Below, piece after piece: positions 26,385 to 35,454 of a stretch of DNA of 64,000 nt. Below the pieces are notes generated by a model, which saw only the letters and a list, made by a program, of their open reading frames with translations, did no database searches and was not told where the DNA came from. The translations under genes and the position numbers were made by a program. This stretch comes from JBBECJ01 sp963763325 (GTDB lineage: Bacteria > Chloroflexota > Chloroflexia > Thermomicrobiales > CFX8): the NCBI GenBank assembly GCA_963763325.1, contig CAVXOL010000001.1:310001-374000 (forward strand), read 5' to 3'. Numbering within the stretch: position 1 is the first letter of the stretch; the number at the start of each line of letters is the position of its first letter.

Positions 26385-29300
26385 TCAGCCGTGGGCGAGG
26401 AGGGTCATCGCCTCGCGCAGGTCATGGCTGTCGGATCCATCCGCGATGGCTTTCATTACCATAGCGAGGCGATCGCGCGCAGCATGCACGGCCGTACGAT
26501 CGGCCTGGGCCAAACGGTAGCGCAGCCGGCTTAACTCGATGCGGAGCTCGAGGGCACTCGACTGTTGCTGGTGAGCAATGTGGAGCGCCAGGGCAAGCTC
26601 CGCTTCGATCTCGTTGCGGCTCGCGCCGAGCGACGCCATGGAGTCCGCGCGGTGCCGATGCGCCTCTGCGTCCCAAATGCGGCACCCGTCGTTGACTGAG
26701 AGCAGTGTGTCCGCCGCTGCCAGACCTTCGTGCGCATCACCAGCAATCGCACGAGCAGCGAGCAGCACGCGCGCGACCGACGACTGCTGTCCCGGTAGCT
26801 GGATGTCTGGCCGCAGATCGTCGAACACCCGCTCAATGCGCGCGATGCCGGCAGCAGCGTGTCCATCGAGTACATCCACGTAGCCGCTGAGTGCCTCGCC
26901 GTTGTGATGCACAAATTCGTCGTGTTCCGTGCGATGGCTGGCGAGGATCGCTACGCACTCCCGCAGGTGCTCCTGATCACCAAGCTCCAGTGATAGCAAG
27001 CCAGCGAAATGGAGCACGCTGAGCCGCGTGAACCAGTCTGCATGCGCGATCGCTTGTGCGACCGCCTCGTCACGGTTATGGCGCGCGTCTGCTGTATGGC
27101 CCAGAAACCAGAGGGTGAACGCGCGCCGCATCTGACAGATCACCGCGGGGTCTTGCCCATAGTGCAGCAGATGCGCTCGCCGGTCCCGAGGATTGAAGCG
27201 TTCGATGACGGCCTCGAAGTGTGCCTTGGCGGTGACGAATTCGGCGTTCCAGTAGGCGGCGATCCCGAGCACGTACTCGCTCTGGACGAGGAGCACATCG
27301 TCGTTGGCACGTGTGGCGATGGCCAGCATCTGCTCGCCATACGATCGGGCCGTGACCAGATCGCCACGCGCGGCGTGTGCCACCGCGAGTGACCAGAGCA
27401 ACGGTGGGTCCGGTTCGACGTTGAGCACTGCCGCCAGGCGTACCGCCCGTTCCTGTACCTGCGTCACATACACCGATTGATATCCCTCGAGCGCCACGAG
27501 TGGACCGGGCAAGGCGCTCAGGATGGCCAGCTCCTGCGACTGTCGCGCCGAGGTATCGGGCAATGTCTGCAGTAGCTCGATCCCGCGTTGCAGCAAGCGG
27601 ACCGCCTCACTATGGGCGTACATCTGCTGCGCAGCTTCAGCAGCGCGCATGTACCAGGTAGCCGCTCGGTCCGCCGCTCCAGCCCGCTCATAGTGAGCCG
27701 CAAGCTGTCCGCTGATGGGCGCAGTTGCACCCACGTGCAGCTGCTCCAGCGCCTGTGCGGTCCGCAGATGGAGGTGACGGCGCCGGGCTGGGCTGATCAT
27801 GCCGTAGGCGACCTCGCGCAGCTTGTCATGGGTGAAGTCGTAGCCGTCGACGCCCTGCTCGCGGATGATGCGACGTCGCCAGAGCTCGTCCAGACAGCTG
27901 ATCAACGTCTCGTCGTCGCAATCACCTGCGTGGGTCACGATAGCAACTGTGAACTCACGGCCGATGACTGCCGCGATGCTGAGCAGTTCGCTCGCCGGCG
28001 CAGAGAGTTGTGCGAAGCGGGCCTGAATGACGGCTTGGACCCGCGGGCTGATCCAGTCATGCGACAGCTGCCCGCCGGCCCATCCGGCGCGTACCGCTTC
28101 GACGATAAAGAGCGGATTCCCCTCCGTTTCGCGATACAACGCATGTGTCTCAGCAATGGAGAGGGGTCGGCCCGCGACCTGTTGTGCGAGGGTCGTGGCC
28201 TCGGCGTCGTCGAGACGCGCGATCTCGATCTCCGTGAATGTGTGCATCGCACGCAGCCCTAGCGTGAGGTCATGCACAGGGTGACGTGCGTCGAGATCTT
28301 CGAGTCTGGCTGTTGCCAGCACGAACAATCGTGTATCTGGTCGGGAGCGCAGTAGGTAATGCAGGAACTGGATGGTCTCACGGTCGCACCACTGGACATC
28401 CTCAGCAACCAGAAGTAGTGGCCCGTCAACGACCAGGAGCGCGGCAACGAGCGCGTCAAACAGCTGCTGACGGTGCTCGAGCTCCGGTAGCTGCTGGGGG
28501 GCGACGTATGTGGGAGTCCCAGCGCGCAATTCAGGGAGCAGCCGGGCCAACTCACCGAGCACGGCAGGGCTCAGCACGTGTCGATGTTGGGAGAGCACCT
28601 CCGATCGTAACCACTCCACGATCGGTGCGTAGGCGAGTGCGCCTTCAGCGGCGTAGGATTGGGCGACGACGACGGCCGCTCCACGATGGGTGCACCATGC
28701 ACGCAGATCCTCGGCGAGCCGCGTCTTACCAACACCTGACTCGCCGGTCAGCAGGACACATTGCGCATGTCCTTGCTCGGCTGCTCGCCAACGCCCTGCG
28801 AGTCGATCACGCTCGACGATGCGGCCGACCAGAGGTGTTTGCGTGGTCCTGCCAATCGGCCCTGGGTCAGCCGACTCGAAGGTTGCCGGCAGCAGTGCCT
28901 CATACGCCGCCCGCGTGGTTGAAGATGGCGCAACATCGAGCTCGCGTTGCAGCGTTGTGACGCACACCTGGTAGGTGCGGATCGCCCGTGCTCGGTCCCC
29001 GTTCTCCGCGAAGAGACGCATCAGCAGCCGGTACGAGTCCTCATTGAGGGAATCATGTCGGAGAAGTCGCTCAGCGTACCCAATCGCCTCGGTTGCCTCG
29101 CCGCGCTCCTCAAGGCAATCGATAATTAGCGCAACCAGGTGCAGATACCGCTGATTGAGCCGCTCTCGTTCGCTGAGAACCCAGTCGTCATACCATCCTT
29201 CCAGGAGCTCGCCGGTGTAGACGGCGATCGCATCCCGCAGTACGGTGAGGTCGTGATCGTCCGCCGTAGTCGTCGCGGTGGCGGCCGCCAGTGCATCGAA

Positions 29301-29621
29301 TACAGCAATATCGAGCCAGCTCGAGGTGTCGGATCGCCATTGGAGGCTCTGCGACGTGATCGCGAGGTAGCGATCGGGATCGGGCAGGGCCTGGCGCAGG
29401 TGATGCAGCACGTGACGCAGGTTGGTCCGCGCTTGCGACTCGCTCGAATCGGGCCACAGCAAGAATGCGAGATGCTCGCGAGCGACCGGCGTCTGGCGGT
29501 GCAGGAGGAGATAGGCGAGCAGCCTCGCCGATCGGCCAGACAGAGATGACGTGAGGGAAACTTCATGATGGTGAAGCTGCAGCCCCCCGAAGAGCTGGAC
29601 ATGCAGATCAAGTGATCTCAT
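26385..29621 (-). CDS. BTAD-STAND transcriptional activator (SARP-like, AAA_16, TPR)
   Basis: A 1078-residue protein. The N-terminal winged helix (LHVQLFGGLQLHHHEVSL; SARLLAYLLLHRQTPVAREHL; TNLRHVLHHLRQALP) and bacterial transcriptional activator domain (residues about 100-250, ending TLQRELDVAPSSTTRAAYEALLP) are SARP-like. A STAND NTPase follows with Walker A TGESGVGKTRLAEDL and Walker B LLLVAEDVQWCD, then a TPR-rich C-terminus. SARP/BTAD proteins activate secondary-metabolism or catabolic genes by binding direct repeats. Start ATG 29621 (MRSLDLHVQLF); 16 further codons are open upstream. Frame intact. Confidence 0.9.
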   Translation of the reverse strand: MRSLDLHVQLFGGLQLHHHEVSLTSSLSGRSARLLAYLLLHRQTPVAREHLAFLLWPDSSESQARTNLRHVLHHLRQALPDPDRYLAITSQSLQWRSDTSSWLDIAVFDALAAATATTTADDHDLTVLRDAIAVYTGELLEGWYDDWVLSERERLNQRYLHLVALIIDCLEERGEATEAIGYAERLLRHDSLNEDSYRLLMRLFAENGDRARAIRTYQVCVTTLQRELDVAPSSTTRAAYEALLPATFESADPGPIGRTTQTPLVGRIVERDRLAGRWRAAEQGHAQCVLLTGESGVGKTRLAEDLRAWCTHRGAAVVVAQSYAAEGALAYAPIVEWLRSEVLSQHRHVLSPAVLGELARLLPELRAGTPTYVAPQQLPELEHRQQLFDALVAALLVVDGPLLLVAEDVQWCDRETIQFLHYLLRSRPDTRLFVLATARLEDLDARHPVHDLTLGLRAMHTFTEIEIARLDDAEATTLAQQVAGRPLSIAETHALYRETEGNPLFIVEAVRAGWAGGQLSHDWISPRVQAVIQARFAQLSAPASELLSIAAVIGREFTVAIVTHAGDCDDETLISCLDELWRRRIIREQGVDGYDFTHDKLREVAYGMISPARRRHLHLRTAQALEQLHVGATAPISGQLAAHYERAGAADRAATWYMRAAEAAQQMYAHSEAVRLLQRGIELLQTLPDTSARQSQELAILSALPGPLVALEGYQSVYVTQVQERAVRLAAVLNVEPDPPLLWSLAVAHAARGDLVTARSYGEQMLAIATRANDDVLLVQSEYVLGIAAYWNAEFVTAKAHFEAVIERFNPRDRRAHLLHYGQDPAVICQMRRAFTLWFLGHTADARHNRDEAVAQAIAHADWFTRLSVLHFAGLLSLELGDQEHLRECVAILASHRTEHDEFVHHNGEALSGYVDVLDGHAAAGIARIERVFDDLRPDIQLPGQQSSVARVLLAARAIAGDAHEGLAAADTLLSVNDGCRIWDAEAHRHRADSMASLGASRNEIEAELALALHIAHQQQSSALELRIELSRLRYRLAQADRTAVHAARDRLAMVMKAIADGSDSHDLREAMTLLAHG

Positions 29622-29961
29622 GACGACGCTTCTTGGCGGCAATCGTTGCAACCGTTCATGTGGACCCACCCGCTCACGATCACGTCATACGAGTCTGCTC
29701 AGAACGCCGCTCAAAGCTCTCGTACAGGATGGCGCGGTCCGGCACCACCGTGCGACCGATCGGACCGTGGGGGCAGGCTCTCGTCCTGCGGTCATCTCGT
29801 GCCGGGGTTACCCGCCGGCGCTATGCCATTCGCGGAACAGCTCGAGCAACCTGGCCTGCTCGTCCACCGTCATGTCGGCGGCGGCGAGTTGTCCAACCAC
29901 CTGGATTGTCCGTCGCACTTGATCGACCTAGGCGGCGCAACCAGCGCAGTCACCGAGCCAG
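29622..29961. other. intergenic space
   Basis: About 340 bp between the BTAD-STAND start and the third BBE gene. I see no gene, strong hairpin or clear repeat. Confidence 0.4.
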
Positions 29962-31381
29962 CTACTGCGGTGTTGGCGGGATGTTCTGGTTCATCCGGAA
30001 CAGATTGCTCGGGTCGTACGTCGTCTTGACTGCGACCAGGCGCTCGTAGTTGGCACCGTAGGCGGACCGCACCAGCTGCTCCTTCTCCTCGCCGAAGCCG
30101 GGGAAGTTCAGGTAGATGCCCCGCCGTCGAAGCGCTGCATCGAGGCGTACGCATCGCGTGCCCAGGCGATATTAGCTGCGTCGTCGGTGCCATCGAACCA
30201 GGACGACTCGAAGGCGACCATGAACGGCCAACGGCGCCCGAAGGCGGTCTCGGCCTCGCCCACTCGCGCCGCGGCGCCCCGCATCGGCCAGATGTCCATC
30301 GTCGTGCGTGCTGACGGTCGTTTTGCGGCAAGGTCGCACAGGTGATCGATCAGCTCGTCGGTGAGCGCCTCGACGTAGGTCGACTTCCAGTAATAGAGCA
30401 TCCCTTCAGGGAAGAAGCCATCGAAGCCGGACTGGACGTGCGTGAACAGGTCGGGACCACTCAGGTCGAGCAGCGGCGTGCCGAACATGCGAATCGGCGC
30501 GGCGATCCGCTCGCCCTCCTCGACCGGTCCCGCGTACACGCCGGCCAGGATGACGATCGGCGTGCCGACCAGCTCCTCGGGGAAGCCAGGCGGGACCGAC
30601 CAGAAGATCGCGATCGGCGTGAACTCGTCCGGCAGCGCGCTCGAGGTAGTCACGCCACTTGCGCAGCACGATCGGGGCGTCCTCGGCGCGGTAGACCGGC
30701 GCGCACATGAAGACGGTCGGGCCGACCGGATGCAGCTGGAACTCAAACGAGGTGACGACGCCGAAGTTGCTGCCGGCGCCACGCACCGCCCAGAACAGGT
30801 CCGCGTTCTCGGTCGCGCTCGCCGTACGCAGCTGCCCGTCGGCGGTGACGATCTGGACCGAGCGCAAGCTGTCGATGCTCAGCCCGTGCTTGCTGCGTAG
30901 ATGACCCATGCCGCCGTGCAGCGTCAGTCCGCCGATCCCGGTGGTCGAGACGACGCCACCAGGCGCGGCAAGTCCGAACACCTGCGTCTCACGGTCGAGG
31001 TCGGCCCAGGTCGCGCCGCCCTGGACGTGCGCGATCCGGGCGTGCCGGGTCAACGTGGACGCCGCGCATGCGCGAGAGGTCGATCACGATCCCGCCGTCG
31101 TTGACCGCGTTGCCGGCGACATTGTGTCCGCCGCCCCGGACCGAGAGCAGCAGCTCGTGCTCGCGGGCGAAGTTAACGGCGGCGATGACGTCAGCAGCAC
31201 CCGTCGGTTGGACGATCAGTCCGGGGGTGCGGTCGATCATTCCGTTGCGCACCTGGCGCGCCGCATCGAACCCTGGCTCACCCGGCTGCAGTGCTGGGCC
31301 ACGCAGGCTGCTGATGAACGCCTGGAGCGTGGCGTCGTCGACCAGGCCACCCGTGGTCGAGGTAGATGAGGTAACGGCCAT
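29962..31381 (-). pseudogene. FAD-linked oxidoreductase, berberine-bridge type (copy 3), frameshifted
   Basis: ATG 31381 (GAGAGGACG site) to TAG 29962. It reads through three breaks (about 31030, 30650, 30115): SVRGGGHNVAGNAVND, then GGLTLHGGMGHLRSKHG, then LLDLSGPDLFTHVQSGF, then the BBE end YDPSNLFRMNQNIPPTPQ. The His for FAD attachment is present, but the usual Cys of 'GLACDN' is Ile here (HGLSIDSLRS), so only monocovalent flavin is predicted. The good conservation on each side of the breaks suggests recent inactivation or sequencing indels. Confidence 0.78.
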
Positions 31382-32425
31382 GGCACACGTCCTCTCGCTC
31401 GTCACGACCTTCACGTCGGTATGATGCATCGTCTCGGGACAAGTGCCGATCGTTACACTCCCTTCTCGATTCAACCCAGGTCAACTCGAACGAGCGTTGT
31501 AGATGCGACGCCCGCAATGTGCACCGTCAACGTCGCTGGGAGTGCAAAGAGGGCGACGCCTGCCATCCGGCTCACACCAGCACGCTTGTCTATCTCGCGG
31601 TGCGGTATCGCTAGCGCATTCCACGCGCCGCTCCAGACACGTGACACACCGACGGGTCGGCTGTAACGCGCCGCCATGCTCAGGAGACAACGGAGTAGCG
31701 GCGTCGCGAGCCACATGGAAATGGCCATACCCGGCGGTGCAACTGAAGAGGACGCGCATACGGGTGCCTTTCCGGTGGATGCGACTGCTGCGATGGTGGC
31801 CAGGTGTGCGCGGCCAGACACGCACCGCGGCGGGAGGATGCACGAGGTCCTCAGTGTCGCGGCGCCGCCTCGATGACAGCGCCAGATGATGCTATCGACA
31901 GCGGCTCCTCTTGATCAGGTAGCCGGCGAACCCATCAGCGCGCTTCCAAGCGCGCCTGCAGGAGCATGTGTCGGCATAGCCCACAGCCCATGGAACCTAC
32001 CGAGCGGACTCGCTGGCCCCGAGACTGGTCCCCGTCACCTGGGCAGTTCGCGACCCATGGGATGACGTCACCATGCTCAGATGGACGCGTTCGATCGATC
32101 GTCCCAGAACTCGTGAACATGCAGCGTCAGCGAGACAGAATCGACGACAGAACCCGCATCACCATGCGGAAAACCGCTCGCCGTTGCCACAAGCGGGTTG
32201 AGTTGCGAAAACCGACGTTTGTGAGACTCTCCATCGACCTCTCGCCTCAGACCTTTGGTGTGACATCATGTGTGTGGGATGCGATGAGCCGCGCACCTGC
32301 GAGCAACACAACTGCCGAGTGCGGGAATCCTTGACGCAGAAGAAGCGACGACTCGTGACACGCTGGGCGAGCGCGCACCTGCAAACGATCACGACACAAC
32401 CGAATCTGCCAGGGCGATTGCAAAG
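31382..32425. other. 1-kb space with gene debris and one palindromic box
   Basis: No intact gene. On the minus strand, near 31759, a short stretch reads MRVLFSCTAGYGHFH, the characteristic start of MGT-type glycosyltransferases, but the similarity stops within about 20 codons. At 32203-32227 lies another CCGACGTTTGTGAGAC box preceded by TTGCGAAAA. The rest appears unstructured. Confidence 0.4.
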
Positions 32426-32725
32426 TCATGTAGGTCTGACGCCGATCAAGGTGAGCGCACGTTCAACGCGTGCGGCATGGTAACGCAGCGCGTCGGGAAT
32501 GCGCGTCCAGCCAGCAGCGCGGATGAGATTGAGCAACGCGTTCCGCAAGCTGGCCAGTGCATGGGCCGTGTTGCCGACGGCGGCGCGGGTAGCGTCTTAA
32601 CGGAACGAGACATCACGTACATAATGGACCCGATTCTCGATCGTCCAGTGTCCACGCCACACGCGCTCTAGCACGGCTGGCGACGCCTGTGCCGGGGTGA
32701 GACTGGTGATGGCATAGCTGGTCTC
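32426..32725 (-). pseudogene. ISAs1-family transposase, C-terminal remnant with in-frame stop
   Basis: On the minus strand about 99 codons match the end of ISAs1 transposases: ETSYAITSLTPAQ, RVWRGHWTIENRVHYVRDV, SFR, then TAA, then DATRAAVGNTAHALASLRN and LLNLIRAAGWTRIPDALR. The TAA replaces the Glu codon (GAA) that the family has after SFR, so a single substitution killed it. The 5' part is absent: an IS3-family element starts exactly where the match ends (32726). Confidence 0.75.
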
Positions 32726-32730
32726 TGGAG

Positions 32731-33694
32731 TTACCCCGGTTTCGTGGACGGTTCAACGCTTGCATTAAGGATACCTCCCTTCCAGACCGCCGCATCATGA
32801 CGCTCGATCTCATGCGGCGGTCTCCAAAGCTGGCTCGCGCTCGTAGCGGCTGGCGACCGATAGCCGAGCGCCGAGTGGCGTCGTTGCCGGTTGTAAAACC
32901 CTTCGATGTCGTCGAACAGTGCCGTCCGGGCCTCGGCATGGGTGCGGAAGGTGTGCTGTCGCAGCAGTTCACATTCCAGCGTGGCGAAGAACGACTCGGT
33001 GATGGCATTGTCGTAACAGTCACTGCGTGAGCCCATCGAGGGCACCACTCCGGCCACCTGACAGCGCTGGCCAAAGGCGATCGACGTGTATTGCGTCCCT
33101 TGGTCGGAGTGATGGATCACGCCAACTGCTGGCCGACGATTCCACAATGCCATCTCCAAGCGCGAGACAACCAACTCGGTGCGCAGATGATCGGTCATGG
33201 CCCAGCCGACGATGCGCCGGCTGTAGACGTCGAGGACGACGGCCAGGGAGAGAAACCCCGCCCACGTCGGCACAGTAGGTGATGTCGGCCGTCCAGAGCT
33301 GATTCGGCGCGCTGCGCCGTGAACTGGCGCGCAACCTGGTCCGGCGCCGGCATGGCCTGTGGTTCCCGCTGGGTCGTGCGTGTGATGCGGCGGCGATGGC
33401 AACCCACGATCCCGGCCGTCCGCATCGACGCCCAGAGGGCACCCGGCGACCCGCTTGCGGCCACAGTACACGCCCGTTGCGGCCAATTCCGCATGGATGC
33501 GGGGGACACCATAGGTCAGCCGGCTGTCCTGATGCATCTGGACGATCTGCTCCGTCAACACGCCATCCTCCTGCGCGAACCGAGGGCGCGCGTGAACGCC
33601 AGGCATCGTAGCCGCTGGTGGAGACGCCCAGCACACGGCATAACATCGCGATGGGGTGATGCGCCTTCTCTCGCTCCACGAATGCGAACAGCCG
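32731..33694 (-). pseudogene. IS3-family orfB transposase (rve integrase core), frameshifted
   Basis: Several frames together give the orfB product: EREKAHHPIAMLCRVLGVSTSGYDAW, QDSRLTYGVPRIHAELAATG, PNQLWTADITYCADVGG (first catalytic Asp), VVLDVYSRRIVGWAM (second-Asp region), AITESFFATLECELL (catalytic Glu) and YNRQRRHSALGY. At least three breaks exist. One is a 16-nt insertion near 33429-33447 whose removal restores VAGMRTAGIVGCHRRR. The element should be transposition-incompetent as given. Confidence 0.8.
33429..33447. repeat. 19-nt repeat inserted in orfB (copy 1)
   Basis: CGCCCAGAGGGCACCCGGC, identical to 33848-33866. It contains the small hairpin GCCC-AGA-GGGC. Taking out 16 nt here restores the orfB reading frame. 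Confidence 0.6.
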
Positions 33695-34019
33695 CTAGCG
33701 GCGTGCATCGGCGGGTGCTCTTTGGGCGTTGGCGAAGAAGGCGGCGGCTTTGAGGAGGATCTCCCGTTCTTCCCGCAGCGTCTTGATCTCGCGCCGGAGG
33801 CGGCGCACCTCCTCGGTCTCCTCAGTCGTCAGCCCGTCATGGCGCATCGCCCAGAGGGCACCCGGCATCAATGTCGGCCTGCTTGATCCATTGCCGCACC
33901 GTCTCGGTACTGATCCCCAGCTCCCGCGCAATCTGGTTGCGCGACTTCCCGCTGGTGTGGACCAACTCGATCGCTTCGCGGCGGAACTCCGGCGGATAGG
34001 GTGGCTGTGACCTCGACAT
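33695..34019 (-). pseudogene. IS3-family orfA (HTH), frameshifted
   Basis: ATG 34019 with AAGGAGG. The first part reads SQPPYPPEFRREAIELV and QIARELGISTETVRQWIKQ, the transposase_8 helix-turn-helix. Then a frame break near 33850-33866, then the leucine-zipper part TEEVRRLRREIKTLREERE ending at TAG 33695. Removing 16 nt of the inserted 19-mer restores DAGRHDGLTTEE, so that insertion alone explains the break. Confidence 0.78.
33848..33866. repeat. 19-nt repeat inserted in orfA (copy 2)
   Basis: Same 19 nt as 33429-33447, in the same IS copy and the same orientation, at another site preceded by a GCAT. Confidence 0.6.
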
Positions 34020-34169
34020 CTGGACCTCCTTCATCTGGGGCGCTTGCCCCAATCGTCAGGGGTCCACCAAACCGGGTCAACTCCAGTCCGGTCAGGGCAA
34101 TATACCGATCACCGGATTAAACTTCGATTGATAGACCCTGAAACTCGATCTGGCAGTCATCGGTAGGCT

Positions 34170-34586
34170 TCACCCCCACGCTAGCACTTTAGATTCCGCT
34201 CCGCTTGGCGAAATATCAGTGTAGCTATCGACCGTCTGGGCAAATGCCTGTGCCCGGGGGTCGATGTGGCCGGTATCTGGATCGCGGCAATGATCGAGGT
34301 CAAAGACGGTCAGCCCCATCCCGTCAGCGAGCACGATGCCAACGCCATCGACACTTGGGTCAGCATGATAGCGCTGGACGCAGGCATGAAACGATGCCTG
34401 CCCCTGTTTCGTCAGGTAATGACGAATATCTGTCTCAGGGTGACGGGGCGGCTTGCGCCATGCGCGTTTGAGATAAGCCCATGACCAGATCACCCAGCGG
34501 TGACGGCAGGTGAGTTCTCGGGGCAGGCTGTGAAACCAGACACCGAGCGCATCCGGTTTGTTGGTCGGGTCAGTGAAGTGTCCCAT
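34170..34586 (-). pseudogene. truncated phage/plasmid primase (N-terminal fragment)
   Basis: 138 codons from ATG 34586. LPRELTCRHRWVIWSWAY, then DGVGIVLADGMGLTVFDLDHC (with the acidic DLDHCRDPDTG motif) and SYTDISPSGAE are the opening of bifunctional primase/polymerase or DUF-type primases carried by phages and plasmids. The family runs on for several hundred residues, but here the frame ends at 34170, with the IS3 end only 85 bp away. The helicase/primase remainder is missing. Confidence 0.7.
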
Positions 34587-34607
34587 GGTCGGTATCGCTA
34601 CTCCATT

Positions 34608-34886
34608 TTATTCGTTTGCCGCACATGTCTCGTTTAACATGTCTATGTTTAATCTCTCATTGCATTCATTCGCCTGCTGTTTTAGCCGCCGGGCAGCGGC
34701 AGACATCAGGCGCTCAACGAACGCCTGACCGGATGGGGTCGTCAAAAGCGCCCGAGTGATGGGCGTTTGACACTGATCTCTTGAGTCATCGCTTGTCTTT
34801 GTTGACACGCCGCGACCTCGGTTAATCCCGCCATTGGAAGGCTGATTCAACTGAGGTCGGGCAAGGAGTTCGGTTCGGCCCGACAC
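34608..34886 (-). CDS. hypothetical protein of the integrated element
   Basis: A 92-codon frame starting with GTG 34886 without a clear ribosome-binding site. The middle (TPITRALLTTPSGQAFVERL) and end (AARRLKQQANECNERLNIDML) look like ordinary protein helices. It is divergent from the XRE regulator and upstream of the primase fragment. No family recognised; it may be spurious in its first third. Confidence 0.35.
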   Translation of the reverse strand: MSGRTELLARPQLNQPSNGGINRGRGVSTKTSDDSRDQCQTPITRALLTTPSGQAFVERLMSAAARRLKQQANECNERLNIDMLNETCAANE

Positions 34887-34977
34887 TTCTCTAATAGTAC
34901 ATTGGTTGCGGTAATGGTGTCAACCCGACATCTTTTTGATAGAATTGACATCGAACGTCGAAACACGAGACAGTACC

Positions 34978-35403
34978 ATGCCAGAACGTCAAACCCCGGT
35001 CGTCAGTGGTCTGGGTCGTCTCATCAAGGAGCGCAGAGAAGCGCTGGGGATGAGCCAGAACGACCTTGCCGCCCGCCTCCAAACGAGAACCGGCAAGCGA
35101 GTCGCGGTGAGCCAGATATCGCGATGGGAGCGTTTGACGCCCGTTGGCTGGATTCCGAAGCCGTACATTTTCAACGAGCTTGCCCGCGTCTTAGAGGTTG
35201 ACCCAGCAGAACTGATCCGGGCTGCCCGGCCAGAGGCGGCGCTCGAAGAGGGCGATAGTCTGGAAGTCTTAGGCCGATGGCAGGTTGCGCTAGCGTCAAT
35301 GACTGATCTTCAGCCAGAGATCGCTGCGTTTTTAGAGAACGCAATCAGCCAAGCCCGGCGGCTCGAAGCATCGCTAAGACGCCGTGAGGGCGCTCAGGAT
35401 TAA
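34978..35403 (+). CDS. XRE-family transcriptional regulator
   Basis: A 141-residue protein with a Cro/CI-type helix-turn-helix at residues about 10-70: GRLIKERREALGMSQNDLAARL, then VSQISRWER, with an insert before FNELARVLEVDPAEL. The C-terminal 50 residues are helical. Start ATG 34978; upstream codons overlap the promoter region (TTGACA at 34945). The stop is immediately followed by the recombinase leader, so the two form an operon. It is probably the element's own repressor. Confidence 0.8.
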   Translation: MPERQTPVVSGLGRLIKERREALGMSQNDLAARLQTRTGKRVAVSQISRWERLTPVGWIPKPYIFNELARVLEVDPAELIRAARPEAALEEGDSLEVLGRWQVALASMTDLQPEIAAFLENAISQARRLEASLRRREGAQD

Positions 35404-35454
35404 ATGCGTCTACCATTGAAATACTGCCAATTCCTTCAGGCAGGAGGCTCTAAA

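Larger units (their letters stand above)
32726..34085. mobile_element. IS3-family insertion sequence (1360 bp), degenerate
   Basis: Bounded by 24-bp imperfect inverted repeats, 32726-32749 and 34062-34085 (reading inward TGGAGTTACCCCGGTTTCG and TGGAGTTGACCCGGTTTGG). It contains orfA and orfB on the minus strand, both broken. The flanking triplets (CTC and GTC) do not form a target duplication, and the two flanks belong to different broken genes, so DNA beside the element was probably lost after insertion. Confidence 0.85.

Noticed and set aside
31471..31821. Minus-strand frame with a hydrophobic C-terminus (GVALFALPATLTVHI) that recalls NrfD-type membrane proteins
   Set aside because: Too short and only weakly similar; it overlaps the glycosyltransferase-like start in another frame, so neither can be supported as a gene.
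32726..34085. The IS3 element as an active transposon
   Set aside because: Both orfs are broken in several places and no target duplication is present.
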